Shown: positions 34,332 to 43,445 of the stretch, piece by piece
Layout: the number at the start of each line of letters is the position of its first letter
Numbering within the stretch: position 1 is the stretch's first letter
Program-made: the position numbers and the translations under genes
Source of the DNA: Lacipirellula limnantheis
Lineage (GTDB): Bacteria > Planctomycetota > Planctomycetia > Pirellulales > Lacipirellulaceae
NCBI RefSeq assembly: GCF_007746075.1
Contig: NZ_CP036339.1
Location: forward strand, 4,369,786-4,433,785
Length of the DNA: 64,000 nt
Reading direction: 5' to 3'
The notes under the pieces: model-generated
Told to the model about the DNA's origin: nothing
Databases searched by the model: none
The model's input: only the letters and a program-made list of their open reading frames with translations

Positions 34332-36449
34332 TTGAAGCGAATCAAAGTTGAAAAGCAAATCGGTCAGTACATCTTCTCCATTGAAACAGGCGCCCTCGCC
34401 AAACAAGCGGCCGGCGCCGTCACCGTTCAATACGGGGACACCGTGGTCCTCGTCGCCGCCGCCACCGACAAGCCGCGGCCGGGCATCGACTTCTTCCCGC
34501 TGACCTGCGATTACCGCGAGCGCGTCGCCGCCGCCGGTAAGTTCCCCGGCGGCTTTATCAAGCGTGAAGGCCGGCCGACGACCAAGGAAACGCTGACCGC
34601 GCGGTTGATGGACCGTCCGATCCGGCCGCTGTTTCCGGAAGGGTTCAACGACGAAGTTCAGATCCAAGCCTTCGTGATGTCGAGCGATCGGCAGACCGAC
34701 GGCGACGTGCTGGCGATGAACGGGGCCGCCGCGGCGCTGGGCATTTCCGAACTGCCGTTTGACGGACCGCTCGGTTCGGTGCGCCTGGGCCAGATCGACG
34801 GCAAGTTCGTGCCGTTCCCGACGCAGGACGAGCTAGAGGCGAGCACGCTCGACCTGATCATCTCGGGCACCAAAGACGCCGTGCTCATGATCGAAGGTTT
34901 CGGCCGCGAGTTGCCCGAAGACGAAATGGTCGACGCCATCCTCACGGCTCACGGGTACGTGAAGGAACTTTGCGACCTGCAGCAGGAGCTGATCGACAAG
35001 ATCGGCAAGGCGAAGAAGGCGTTCACGCTGCCGGTGAACGACGGTTGTTACGACGCCCTGAAGAACGGCTTCTACGATCAGGCGCGTCAGGCGAAGCAGA
35101 CCCCCGGCAAGCATGACCGCGCCGACGCGATGCGGGCCGTGAAGGAGCAGGCGAAGGCCGCGCTGATTCCCGATCCGACCGCCGACGGGGCCTACAGCGA
35201 CGCCTCGTTCTCGAAGGCGTGGCACGACCTGGAAGCGAAGATCGTTCGCGACTTGATCCTTGACGGCACCCGCGCTGACGGTCGCGACTACAAGACGCTG
35301 CGGGCGATTGAGTGCGAAGTCGATCTGTTGCCGCGCGTCCACGGTTCGGCCTTGTTCCAACGGGGCGAAACGCAGGCTTTGATCACGATCACCCTCGGCA
35401 CTGGCCGCGACGAGCAGCGAGTCGACGGGCTGTTCGACGAGTTCTCGAAGCGGTTCATGCTCGATTACAACTTCCCGTCGTTCTCGGTCGGCGAGTGCCG
35501 TCCGATTCGCGGTCCGGGGCGGCGTGAAATTGGCCACGGCGCCTTGGCCGAGCGGAGCGTTAATCCGATTCTTCCTGACCACGACGAGTTTCCGTACACG
35601 ATCCGCGTGATTTCGGACATTCTGGAATCAAACGGCTCGAGCTCAATGGCCTCGGTCTGCGGCGCCACGCTCGGTCTGATGGCCGCCGGCGTGCCGATCA
35701 CGAATCCGGTCGCCGGCATCTCGGTCGGCCTGGTGAAGGATGGCGAGAAGTGGGTCCTGCTGACCGACATCATCGGCGACGAGGATCACTACGGCGACAT
35801 GGACTTCAAGATTGCCGGCACGCAGAACGGCATCACGGGCATCCAGCTCGACCTGAAGATCAACGGCATCAGCGAAGAGATCATCCGCGCCACGCTCGCT
35901 CAGTCGCGCGAAGCTCGGATCGAAATCTTGCGTAACATGCTCTCGGCGATTCCTCGGCCTCGCGCCGGCGTCGCCGAATCGGCGCCGCGGCTGTTCCGGA
36001 CGCAGATCAGCCCCGACAAGATTGGTTTGCTCATTGGCCCCGGCGGCAAGACGATCCGCGGCATCCAGGAAGATACGGGCGTCACGATCGACGTCGAAGA
36101 GGACGGCACCGTCACGATCGCCGGCAGCGACGAAGCGACCGCCAAGGCAGGCTTGGCTCGCGTCGAAGCCCTCACCGCGAGCGTCCAGGTTGGCCGCATC
36201 TACGACGGCGTCGTCACCAGCGTCAAGGATTTCGGCGCTTTCGTCGAGATCCTGCCGGGCCGCGACGGCCTGTGCCACATCAGCGAACTGGCTGATGGTT
36301 ACGTCGCGTCGGTGGGCGACGTCTGCAAGGTCGGCGATCACATGAAGGTGAAGGTGATTGCCGTCGACGAGCAGGATCGCGTCAAGCTGAGCCGCAAGGT
36401 CGCGATGCGCGAGCTGGCCGAATCGGAAACCGAGACGGTCGAAGCTTAA
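34332..36449 (+). CDS. pnp: Polyribonucleotide nucleotidyltransferase (PNPase)
   Basis: A TTG at 34332 is chosen as start: AGGAAG (34319-34324) lies 7 bases upstream and the product then begins 'MKRIKVEKQIGQYIFSIETG', giving 705 residues against about 700-711 in the family. The enzyme degrades RNA 3' to 5' with phosphate and is part of RNA turnover complexes. Two RNase PH domains are seen, the first with 'FFPLTCDYRERVAAAGKFPG' and 'RPIRPLFPEGF', the second with 'LFQRGETQALITITLGTG' and 'SSSMASVCGATLGLMAAGVP'. They are followed by a KH domain ('LLIGPGGKTIRGIQEDTG') and an S1 domain ('YDGVVTSVKDFGAFVEILPG'). Confidence 0.96.
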   Translation: MKRIKVEKQIGQYIFSIETGALAKQAAGAVTVQYGDTVVLVAAATDKPRPGIDFFPLTCDYRERVAAAGKFPGGFIKREGRPTTKETLTARLMDRPIRPLFPEGFNDEVQIQAFVMSSDRQTDGDVLAMNGAAAALGISELPFDGPLGSVRLGQIDGKFVPFPTQDELEASTLDLIISGTKDAVLMIEGFGRELPEDEMVDAILTAHGYVKELCDLQQELIDKIGKAKKAFTLPVNDGCYDALKNGFYDQARQAKQTPGKHDRADAMRAVKEQAKAALIPDPTADGAYSDASFSKAWHDLEAKIVRDLILDGTRADGRDYKTLRAIECEVDLLPRVHGSALFQRGETQALITITLGTGRDEQRVDGLFDEFSKRFMLDYNFPSFSVGECRPIRGPGRREIGHGALAERSVNPILPDHDEFPYTIRVISDILESNGSSSMASVCGATLGLMAAGVPITNPVAGISVGLVKDGEKWVLLTDIIGDEDHYGDMDFKIAGTQNGITGIQLDLKINGISEEIIRATLAQSREARIEILRNMLSAIPRPRAGVAESAPRLFRTQISPDKIGLLIGPGGKTIRGIQEDTGVTIDVEEDGTVTIAGSDEATAKAGLARVEALTASVQVGRIYDGVVTSVKDFGAFVEILPGRDGLCHISELADGYVASVGDVCKVGDHMKVKVIAVDEQDRVKLSRKVAMRELAESETETVEA

Positions 36450-36485
36450 ACTTCGCCGACTCGCGACAAATTGTTTGGTACGTGC

Positions 36486-36513
36486 CTGCGGGGTCCCCTT
36501 GGGGGCCCCGCAG
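36486..36513 (+). terminator. Hairpin after pnp
   Basis: CTGCGGGG (36486-36493) pairs with CCCCGCAG (36506-36513), and inner CCCC/GGGG extends the stem. CTTTGCGC follows, so the T-run is poor. It sits 37 bases after the pnp stop. Confidence 0.5.
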
Positions 36514-36574
36514 CTTTGCGCTGAGCGATGATGAACGTCGTTGAAAGCCGACGGCTCGGCCGTTGGCTACTGTC

Positions 36575-37306
36575 ATGCTGAAACCTGAACCTACCTCTGA
36601 CCAGTACGAGCGGCTCATCGCCCAGTACGCGGAGATGGCGCAGCTGGCCGGTGCGCTGGCCCACGAGATCAAGAATCCGCTGTCGACCATTCGGCTAAAC
36701 ATGGAGCTGCTCGCCGAAGATCTTGCCGAGCCGCTCACGCCGGCCCAACGCCGCGCGGCGAAGCGAATCGACGTGATGCAGCGAGAATGCCAACGGCTGC
36801 AGGATTTGCTCGACGACTTTCTGAATTTCGCCAAAATCCGCAAGCTTCACCGCCAATCGACCGACCTCAACGCCGAGATCGCCGAGACGCTCGACTTTTT
36901 CGCCCCTGAAGCGGCCGCGGCAAACGTCGAGATCATTCGCTACCTCGACCCCGATTTGCCGCGGGTGATGCTCGACGCCGAGGCGTTCCGCAGCGCGCTG
37001 ATCAATCTGCTGCTCAACGCCAAGCAAGCGATGCCGAAGGGAGGACAGCTCGTCGTGCGCACCACGACCGTTGGCGGCAACGTGGTCATTCACCTCATTG
37101 ACACGGGGATTGGCATCGACGATTACACCGCCGCCCACATGTTTGAAGCCTTCTTTTCCACGAAGCCAGGCGGGTCGGGCCTGGGCTTGCCGACGACGAT
37201 CAAGATCATCGAAGCGCACGGCGGCCGGATCCATGTGCAAAGCCAGGTCGGTCGGGGGACGCAGTTCACCATCGAACTGCCGGCGCCGCCGCGACTGAGC
37301 GGGTAA
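36575..37306 (+). CDS. Sensor-less histidine kinase (NtrB-like)
   Basis: ATG 36575 gives 243 residues ('MLKPEPTSDQYERLIAQYAE'); a TTG four codons earlier is possible. The HisKA phosphoacceptor box is 'AGALAHEIKNPLSTIRLNME', with the His near residue 30. The ATPase domain shows 'NLLLNAKQAMPKGG' (N box), 'IDTGIGIDD' (G1), 'FEAFFSTKPGGSGLGLPTTI' (F and G2). There is no sensor domain or membrane segment, so it should be a cytoplasmic kinase. The NtrC-type regulator gene follows on the same strand after a repeat, making a likely two-component pair. The signal is unknown. Confidence 0.88.
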   Translation: MLKPEPTSDQYERLIAQYAEMAQLAGALAHEIKNPLSTIRLNMELLAEDLAEPLTPAQRRAAKRIDVMQRECQRLQDLLDDFLNFAKIRKLHRQSTDLNAEIAETLDFFAPEAAAANVEIIRYLDPDLPRVMLDAEAFRSALINLLLNAKQAMPKGGQLVVRTTTVGGNVVIHLIDTGIGIDDYTAAHMFEAFFSTKPGGSGLGLPTTIKIIEAHGGRIHVQSQVGRGTQFTIELPAPPRLSG

Positions 37307-37310
37307 ATGG

Positions 37311-37377
37311 AACCGCAGATAAACGCCGATGGACGCAGATGAATTTTATTGGCGTTTATCTGCGTTCATCGGCGGTT
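37311..37377. repeat. Dispersed inverted repeat between kinase and regulator genes
   Basis: CGCAGATAAACGCC (37314-37327) is the exact inverse of GGCGTTTATCTGCG (37351-37364). The overlapping pair 37321-37340 and 37359-37377 is also nearly perfect. This is the CCGCAGATAAACGC type of repeat. It puts about 165 bases between two genes that otherwise look like an operon. Confidence 0.8.
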
Positions 37378-37473
37378 TCCAAGTTCCCGTTTTTCTTGGC
37401 GAACCTTGGCGTCCTTGGCGGTTGGTTTTCTTCCCCTTTTTCAGCTACGCCGGCCCCCGTATCATCGGTAACT

Positions 37474-38871
37474 ATGTCCTCGCCCACCGCCGCCAAAGCT
37501 GGTCCGCCGATCAAGGTGCTCGTCGTCGATGACGAGGCGGCGCACGCCGAGGCCGTGGCCGATAGCCTGGCGCGCGTCGGCTACGACTGTACGGTGGCCA
37601 CCAGCGGCGCCGAGGGGATGGCGATGCTGGCGCGCGACGCGTTCGAGGTGATCGTCACCGATCTGCGGATGAAGGATTCGACGGGGCTGGAGCTGCTCGC
37701 CAAGTCGAAGGAGCTGCTGCCCGACGCCGAGGTGATCCTGGTCACCGGCCACGGCACGGTCCAATCGGCCGTCGAGGCGATGCAGCAGGGCGCCTTCAAT
37801 TATCTGCTCAAGCCGCTCGATTTGAAGCAGCTGCGCTCGGTGGTCGACAGCGCGTCGCGGACGCAGCATCTGCGGCGGGCGAACGCCGAGCTCAATCGAC
37901 GGCTCGACGAGAAATTCGGTTTCGAAGGGGTGATCGGCAACAGCCCGCAGATGCACGACGTGGTGACGCGGCTGCAACGGATCGCGCCGACCGACGCCAC
38001 CGTGCTGATTCAGGGCGAGACCGGCACGGGGAAGGAACTGGTCGCCCAGGCGATCCATCAGAACAGCCCGCGCAAGAACCGACCGTTCGTGGCGCTTAAC
38101 TGCGCGGCCCTCAGCGAGAACATCCTCGAGAGCGAGCTCTTCGGGCACATCCGCGGGGCGTTCACTGATGCGAGCGCCGACCGCGTCGGCAAGTTTGAAT
38201 ACGCCACCGGCGGCACGCTCTTCCTGGATGAAGTCGGCGACATGCCGCTGCCGACGCAAATCAAGCTGTTGCGCGTGCTGGAGAGCGGCGAGATCACGCG
38301 GGTGGGTTCCAACGAGCAAATCAAAGTGAACGTCCGCATCTTATCGGCGACGAACCGCGATCTCGAGGAAGCGATTCGCAGCGGGACGTTCCGCGAGGAC
38401 CTGTATCATCGCCTCAAAGTCCTTACCGTGCGGCTGCCGCGGCTGAGCGAGCGGGCAGCCGATATTCCGCTCTTGATCGAGCACTTCATCCAACTGCACA
38501 GCGCACGGCATCGCAAGAAGATCAAGAGCATGACGACGGCCGCGCGTCGGCGGTTGATGGCGTTCAATTGGCCGGGGAATGTGCGGCAACTCAAGAATGC
38601 GATCGAGAGCATGGTGGTCGTCGACTTCGACGAGGTCCTCGACGTCGACGACCTGCCGCCCGAATTGCTCACTCCCGGCGAACAACCGGAACCGGTTGGC
38701 GCCAGCGCCGGGCTGGCCGACCTGGTTGGCCGACCGATGGCGGAACTTGAAGGATTGTTCATCGCCGAGACGCTCAAATCGACCGGCGGGAATCGCGAAG
38801 AAGCGGCGCAGATGCTCGGCATCGGCGAGCGGACGTTGTATCGGAAGATTAAAGAGTTTGGATTGAATTAA
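37474..38871 (+). CDS. Sigma-54-dependent response regulator, NtrC family
   Basis: ATG 37474 gives 465 residues; the longer frame from 37339 runs through the repeat and is rejected. The receiver domain (about 10-125) has the acidic pair in 'LVVDDEAAH', the phosphorylation Asp in 'VIVTDLRMKDS' and the Lys in 'LLKPLDLK'. The AAA+ domain shows Walker A 'GETGTGKELVAQAIH', the sigma-54 loop as 'GAFTDA' instead of the classic GAFTGA, Walker B 'GGTLFLDEVGDMP' and 'NWPGNVRQLKNAIE'. The C-terminal Fis-type helix-turn-helix ends 'EAAQMLGIGERTLYRKIKEF'. It is likely phosphorylated by the preceding kinase. Confidence 0.93.
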   Translation: MSSPTAAKAGPPIKVLVVDDEAAHAEAVADSLARVGYDCTVATSGAEGMAMLARDAFEVIVTDLRMKDSTGLELLAKSKELLPDAEVILVTGHGTVQSAVEAMQQGAFNYLLKPLDLKQLRSVVDSASRTQHLRRANAELNRRLDEKFGFEGVIGNSPQMHDVVTRLQRIAPTDATVLIQGETGTGKELVAQAIHQNSPRKNRPFVALNCAALSENILESELFGHIRGAFTDASADRVGKFEYATGGTLFLDEVGDMPLPTQIKLLRVLESGEITRVGSNEQIKVNVRILSATNRDLEEAIRSGTFREDLYHRLKVLTVRLPRLSERAADIPLLIEHFIQLHSARHRKKIKSMTTAARRRLMAFNWPGNVRQLKNAIESMVVVDFDEVLDVDDLPPELLTPGEQPEPVGASAGLADLVGRPMAELEGLFIAETLKSTGGNREEAAQMLGIGERTLYRKIKEFGLN

Positions 38872-38890
38872 GGAAGCATGTCAGTTGTCA

Positions 38891-38951
38891 GTGGTCCGTT
38901 GTCAGTTGCAAAACGCTGGTGACACTTCTCCAGCAACTGACGACGGACCAC
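38891..38951. repeat. Dispersed inverted repeat upstream of mutL
   Basis: GTGGTCCGTTGTCAGTTGC (38891-38909) and its inverse (38933-38951, one mismatch) form 19-bp arms around a 23-base loop. The right arm ends 19 bases before the mutL ATG, so the hairpin would lie in the mutL leader. Confidence 0.82.
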
Positions 38952-38970
38952 CGACCACGGACGAGATTTC

Positions 38971-40902
38971 ATGCCCACCATTCGCCAACTGCCGCCGAGC
39001 GTCGTCAACAAGATCGCCGCCGGAGAGGTCATCGAGCGGCCGGCGAGCGTGGTGAAGGAACTGGTGGAGAACTCGCTCGACGCCGGCGCGCGGCGGATCG
39101 ACGTGACGGTGGAGCAGGGGGGAACCGAGCTGATCCGCGTCGTCGACGACGGTTGCGGCGTCGCCCCCGAACAGCTGGAACTGGCCCTGGCGAGTCACGC
39201 GACCAGCAAAATCGTCGACGCCGACGACCTGTTTTGCGTTGCCACGCTCGGTTTTCGCGGCGAAGCGCTCGCGTCGATCGCGGCCGTCAGTCGACTTTCG
39301 TTTCGCAGTCGTCCGATCGACGCCCCGATTGCGACTGAACTTGAAGTCGTCGGCGGCGCCGCGGAACCGCTGCGCCCCGTCGGCGGCCCCTGCGGGACGA
39401 CGGTTGAAGTGCGCCACCTCTTCTTCAACACCCCGGTGCGGCAGAAGTTCTTGCGCACGACGCAGACCGAGATGGGCCATCTCACCGAGGCGCTCGCGCG
39501 GTTGGCGCTCGCCCACCCGCGCGTCCATTTCACATTGCAGCACGGCGGCCGGCTGATCCATGATCTCCCGCCGGGGGACTCCCGGCAGCGCATCGCCGCC
39601 CTGTGCGGGCAGGAACTGGCCGACGGCTTGATCCACATCGAGAGCGATGACGACGGCATTCAGCTGACGGGCGACGTCGCCAATCCGTCGCATAGCCGGC
39701 CAAACAACCGGATGCAGTACTTGTTTCTGAACGGTCGATTCATTCGCGACCGCTCGCTGCAACATGCCCTCGGCGAAGCCTATCGCGGGCTGCTACTGAC
39801 GGGGCGCTTCCCGGTTTGCTTTCTCCATTTGCAAATGCCGGCGGCGGCCGTCGACGTCAACGTTCATCCCACGAAGCTCGAAGTCCGCTTCCAAGACGGC
39901 GGCCGCGTTTATAGTCAGCTGCTGAGCACGCTGCGGACGAAGTTCCTCTCGACGGACCTCATTGCCCGTGCGTCGTCAGCGCCGGCGGGAAGCGCGGCCG
40001 ACGATGAAATCTTGGCCGCGACGCCGGCAGCGTCACAGGGGCTATGGGACTGGGCTAAACGACAACTCGGCCCCGCCACCGGGGACGGGCGCGTTCCTGA
40101 GTTCGTTCCGTTCGCCGATCGCGATCAGCGCGACGCCTTGCGGTTGCACCGCGTTGATCTCCCACCGCTGGTCGGCCGCACTCCATCGGCAGCGTCGTCG
40201 CGCGAAGCCAACATCATTCCCAATGACCAAGGCGGCGACCTAGAATCCACGACAAGCGATCGGACCGCTGACTATGCCTCCGCTGCGGCCGAGCGACTCG
40301 ATCGACCGCACGGCGCCCCGCAAGCGCATGGCTCGCCGCGAGCACTACAAATCCACAATCGTTACCTCGTTACGGAGACTGACGAAGGGCTGGAAGTGAT
40401 CGATCAGCACGCCCTTCATGAACGGATTCTCTACGAAACGCTGCGGGAGCGCGTCCTCGCCGGCGCCGTGGAGAGCCAACGGCTGCTCGTGCCCGAGCCC
40501 GTGGACCTTGCCGCGAGCGAAGCGGCGGCCGCCGTCGAGAATCGCGCGGTACTGGCACAACTGGGCATGGAGGTGGAAGCATTTGGCGGCGAGACTGTGC
40601 TCGTTTCGGCCTATCCGGCGATGCTCGCAAACCTGCCGCCAGCGGAAGTTCTGCGGAGTCTGGTGGATCAGCTACTCGCCGGCGGGAAACAGCCTGAATC
40701 TCGCGATATCCTCGATGAACTGCTGCACATGATCGCCTGCAAGGCGGCGGTGAAATACGGCGACCGGCTGACTCCTCAGGAAATCGACGCCCTGCTGGAA
40801 CAACGCGGGCTGGCTCAGGACCACCATCATTGTCCCCATGGCCGGCCCACCGCTCTGATTTTCACCCGCGAACAGCTCGATCGACAGTTCAAACGGATTT
40901 GA
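38971..40902 (+). CDS. mutL: DNA mismatch repair protein MutL, with endonuclease motifs
   Basis: A 643-residue protein that links mismatch recognition by MutS to strand removal. The N-terminal GHKL ATPase has 'NKIAAGEVIERPASVVKELV', 'ENSLDAGARRIDV' and 'TLGFRGEALASIAAVS'. The middle domain ends near 340, followed by a variable linker. The C-terminal domain carries 'DQHALHERILYE', the DQHA(x)2E(x)4E metal-binding motif of MutL endonucleases, and 'HHCPHGRPT' at the end, so it should nick DNA itself, as expected in bacteria without MutH. No mutS gene is in the window. Confidence 0.95.
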   Translation: MPTIRQLPPSVVNKIAAGEVIERPASVVKELVENSLDAGARRIDVTVEQGGTELIRVVDDGCGVAPEQLELALASHATSKIVDADDLFCVATLGFRGEALASIAAVSRLSFRSRPIDAPIATELEVVGGAAEPLRPVGGPCGTTVEVRHLFFNTPVRQKFLRTTQTEMGHLTEALARLALAHPRVHFTLQHGGRLIHDLPPGDSRQRIAALCGQELADGLIHIESDDDGIQLTGDVANPSHSRPNNRMQYLFLNGRFIRDRSLQHALGEAYRGLLLTGRFPVCFLHLQMPAAAVDVNVHPTKLEVRFQDGGRVYSQLLSTLRTKFLSTDLIARASSAPAGSAADDEILAATPAASQGLWDWAKRQLGPATGDGRVPEFVPFADRDQRDALRLHRVDLPPLVGRTPSAASSREANIIPNDQGGDLESTTSDRTADYASAAAERLDRPHGAPQAHGSPRALQIHNRYLVTETDEGLEVIDQHALHERILYETLRERVLAGAVESQRLLVPEPVDLAASEAAAAVENRAVLAQLGMEVEAFGGETVLVSAYPAMLANLPPAEVLRSLVDQLLAGGKQPESRDILDELLHMIACKAAVKYGDRLTPQEIDALLEQRGLAQDHHHCPHGRPTALIFTREQLDRQFKRI

Positions 40903-40955
40903 TCGTGCGGGCCGATTGGTTCACAATGGACCGGCTATGGCCCGCGCCGCGAATG

Positions 40956-41026
40956 CGTCGTTCTGAGCCGAGCGGAGAATCTGGCCCCCTACTGACGCTA
41001 GATCCTTCGCTTCGCTCAGGATGACG
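40956..41026. repeat. GTCATTCTGAGC-type inverted repeat
   Basis: CGTCGTTCTGAGCCGAGCGG (from 40956) and its inverse ending at 41026 flank a short loop. The right arm with the adjacent CTGACGCTAGATCC matches the copy at 24134-24170 closely; the third copy is inside 16934-17007. It lies 45 bases before aroDE. Confidence 0.82.
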
Positions 41027-41070
41027 AGGACGGGCCATCCCCCCCAGCAGTCCGACATTAGAGCCCCCAT

Positions 41071-42696
41071 ATGATTTGCGTCGCCATTGGTCGTAGCCGC
41101 CACAAACATATCATGGCCGAGCATCAGCATCTGGCTGAGCAGGGCGCCAAGATGGTCGAGCTGCGCCTCGATTACGTCGCCGGCAAAGTGAACATCCGCC
41201 GGCTCATGGCCGGCCGGCCCGAAGGGTGCCAGGTAATCATCACCTGTCGCCGGAAAGAAGATGGCGGCAAGTGGCCTGGTTCTGAAGAGGCAAGGCTGCT
41301 GCTGCTCCGCGAAGCGATCGCCGAAGGGGTCGACTACGTCGACTTGGAAGAAGACGTCGCCGGGCAGATTCCGCGCTTCGGTCGCACGAAGCGCATCGTC
41401 AGTTACCACAATTTTCGCAAGACGCCCGATGACCTCCGCGAGCTGCACGCGCGGATGTCGGAACTTAATCCCGACGTGATCAAGCTCGCCACGATGGCGA
41501 ACGATCCGCACGACAACCTGCGGATGCTGGAGATGATGCAGGAGAGCGAGATCCCGACAGTCGGCATGTGCATGGGCGACATCGGCACGCCGTCGCGGAT
41601 TCTTGCGGGCAAGTTCGGGGCGCCCTTCACTTACGCGACGTTCCACCACGAACGCACGCTCGCTCCGGGTCAGCTCAGCTTCAAGCAGATGACAGAGATC
41701 TACAATTACGAGCGGATCGGCCCCAACACGACCGTCTACGGCGTCATCGCCGACCCGGTCGGCCACAGTCTCAGCCCGCATGTGCACAACGCGGCGTTTC
41801 AGGCGCTGGGGATTGACGCCGTCTACGTACCCTTCCGCGTGCCGGCCGATGCACTGTCGCGGTTCATGGAGGACGCGACGCGGCTGGGCATCAGGGGACT
41901 GAGCGTCACGATTCCGCACAAGGAACAAATTGCCCGGAGCCTCACGAAGGTCGACCCGGCGGTGAAGAGCATCGCCGCGGTAAATACGGCGATCTTCGAC
42001 GGTCCCGAGATTGTGGGCTACAACACCGACTACAACGCGGCGATGGACTGCCTGGAGATGGCGCTGGGGGAGATCGGGGCCGATCCGAGTCCGCTCAAAG
42101 GAAAGCGCGTGCTCGTGCTGGGGGCCGGCGGCGTGGCGCGGCCGATCGTTTTCGGGCTGCGGAAGCGCGGAGCGGCGATCACGATCGCTTCGCGGACGCT
42201 GCCGCGGGCGGAGCGTCTCGCCAATGCGTTTGAAGCGAAGGCGATCGACTGGGAAGCGCGTCATCGCGGGACCTACGAGGTGATCGTCAACTGTACGCCG
42301 ATCGGCATGCATCCCAACGTCGACGAGTCGCCGATTCAGAAGACGTTTTTGAAGCCGGCCATGCTGGTGTTCGACACGGTCTACAATCCCGAATCAACGC
42401 TGCTGATCAAGGACGCCCGGTCGCGCAATTGTGCCACGATCACGGGGGTCGAGATGTTCGTCCGGCAGGCGCAGCTGCAGTTCTTCCTGTTTACCCGACA
42501 GGAAGCCCCCGCTGAACTGATGCGCGACGTCCTGAAGCGAGCGATCGGGCCGGTGAAGTTTTTTCCGCCTTCGCCTCCGGAGAAAGAGGAGGATATTGAT
42601 TTGCCCACGGAAGAACTGAAGGACGGTGAAGCGCCAACTGACGAAGAAAGGCGACGTGACAGACCTGGCCCACCCGATGGTACAGACGATGAATGA
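41071..42696 (+). CDS. aroDE: Bifunctional 3-dehydroquinate dehydratase / shikimate dehydrogenase
   Basis: A 541-residue fusion covering steps three and four of the shikimate pathway. Residues 1-220 are a type I dehydroquinase barrel: 'MVELRLDYVAGKVN', 'VDYVDLEEDVAG', the catalytic His in 'IVSYHNFRKT' and the Schiff-base Lys in 'PDVIKLATMAND'. Residues about 225-490 are shikimate dehydrogenase: 'DPVGHSLSPHVHNAAFQALG', 'LSVTIPHKEQIA' with the catalytic Lys, 'GYNTDYNAAM' and the NADP motif 'VLGAGGVARPI'. The last 50 residues are a charged tail (Glu/Asp/Pro-rich). The same fusion order is known in plants and some bacteria. aroK follows closely. Confidence 0.95.
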   Translation: MICVAIGRSRHKHIMAEHQHLAEQGAKMVELRLDYVAGKVNIRRLMAGRPEGCQVIITCRRKEDGGKWPGSEEARLLLLREAIAEGVDYVDLEEDVAGQIPRFGRTKRIVSYHNFRKTPDDLRELHARMSELNPDVIKLATMANDPHDNLRMLEMMQESEIPTVGMCMGDIGTPSRILAGKFGAPFTYATFHHERTLAPGQLSFKQMTEIYNYERIGPNTTVYGVIADPVGHSLSPHVHNAAFQALGIDAVYVPFRVPADALSRFMEDATRLGIRGLSVTIPHKEQIARSLTKVDPAVKSIAAVNTAIFDGPEIVGYNTDYNAAMDCLEMALGEIGADPSPLKGKRVLVLGAGGVARPIVFGLRKRGAAITIASRTLPRAERLANAFEAKAIDWEARHRGTYEVIVNCTPIGMHPNVDESPIQKTFLKPAMLVFDTVYNPESTLLIKDARSRNCATITGVEMFVRQAQLQFFLFTRQEAPAELMRDVLKRAIGPVKFFPPSPPEKEEDIDLPTEELKDGEAPTDEERRRDRPGPPDGTDDE

Positions 42697-42761
42697 CGGT
42701 TCAATCGGCTCGCAGGCGTGACTGTCATCAGATTGCCTCTCTTGTTCAATCGATTCTCATC

Positions 42762-43298
42762 ATGGAAGTCAACTCGATCGCCCTGATCGGCTATCGCGGC
42801 AGCGGCAAGACGGCCGTTGCTCAGGCCCTGGCCGCGCGCCTCGGGTGGGATTGGGTCGACGCCGACGTGGAGGTGGAGCTTCGCGCCGGCAAGTCGATCG
42901 CGGCTATTTTCGCCGAGGACGGCGAGACTCGCTTCCGTGACCTCGAGGCGATCGTCGTCGACCTGCTCGCGCTACGGCAACGGACCGTACTTGCGCTGGG
43001 CGGCGGCGCCATCCTGCGCGAGGTGAACCGCAAGGCAATCCGCCGCTGCGGGGCGGTCGTCTGGTTGCAAGCGTCGGTCACGACTTTGGAACGTCGCATC
43101 GCCGCTGACCCGTCGACGGCGGCCCGTCGCCCGAATCTCACGGCAAGCGGGGGGCCGGCCGAGATTCCCCGCCTTTTGGCCGAGCGGACGCCCCATTATC
43201 GGGCGTGTGCTACGCTTGAGGTCGATACCGAAGGAAAGACTCCGAGCGATATTGCCGACGAGATCGTCGCTGCACTTGGCCTGCCTTCACGTCGGTAA
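42762..43298 (+). CDS. aroK: Shikimate kinase
   Basis: ATG 42762 gives 178 residues, a normal length; a longer frame starts at 42693 with an ATGA overlap to aroDE and could allow translational coupling. The protein phosphorylates shikimate at O3 with ATP. Walker A is 'GYRGSGKTAVAQAL', the shikimate-binding 'WVDADVEVE' and 'ETRFRDLEAIVV' follow, then 'LALGGGAILR' and the lid region 'RRPNLTASGG' with Arg residues that contact ATP. It is 65 bases behind aroDE and probably co-transcribed. Confidence 0.93.
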   Translation: MEVNSIALIGYRGSGKTAVAQALAARLGWDWVDADVEVELRAGKSIAAIFAEDGETRFRDLEAIVVDLLALRQRTVLALGGGAILREVNRKAIRRCGAVVWLQASVTTLERRIAADPSTAARRPNLTASGGPAEIPRLLAERTPHYRACATLEVDTEGKTPSDIADEIVAALGLPSRR

Positions 43299-43314
43299 AG
43301 TTCAGGGAAGACAT

Positions 43315-43400
43315 TTAACACAGAGAGCACAGAGGACACAGAGAAGTCCTTTGAGGGTTGCTTCGCATTTCTTTGTGCTCAATGGTCCTCTGCGTTGAAG
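43315..43400. repeat. Imperfect inverted repeat of the CAGAGGACACAGAG type
   Basis: ACACAGAGAGCACAGAGGAC (from about 43318) and TTTGTGCTCAATGGTCCTCT (from about 43372) are imperfect inverted copies. It separates aroK from the prepilin peptidase gene. Confidence 0.65.
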
Positions 43401-43445
43401 TCTTTCATCTGAACATTCATTCGCACTGTCCACGCCAGCGACCGC

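Noticed and set aside
40921..42312. A 463-codon minus-strand frame opposite aroDE
   Set aside because: Shadow of the fused shikimate enzyme; no domain recognised.
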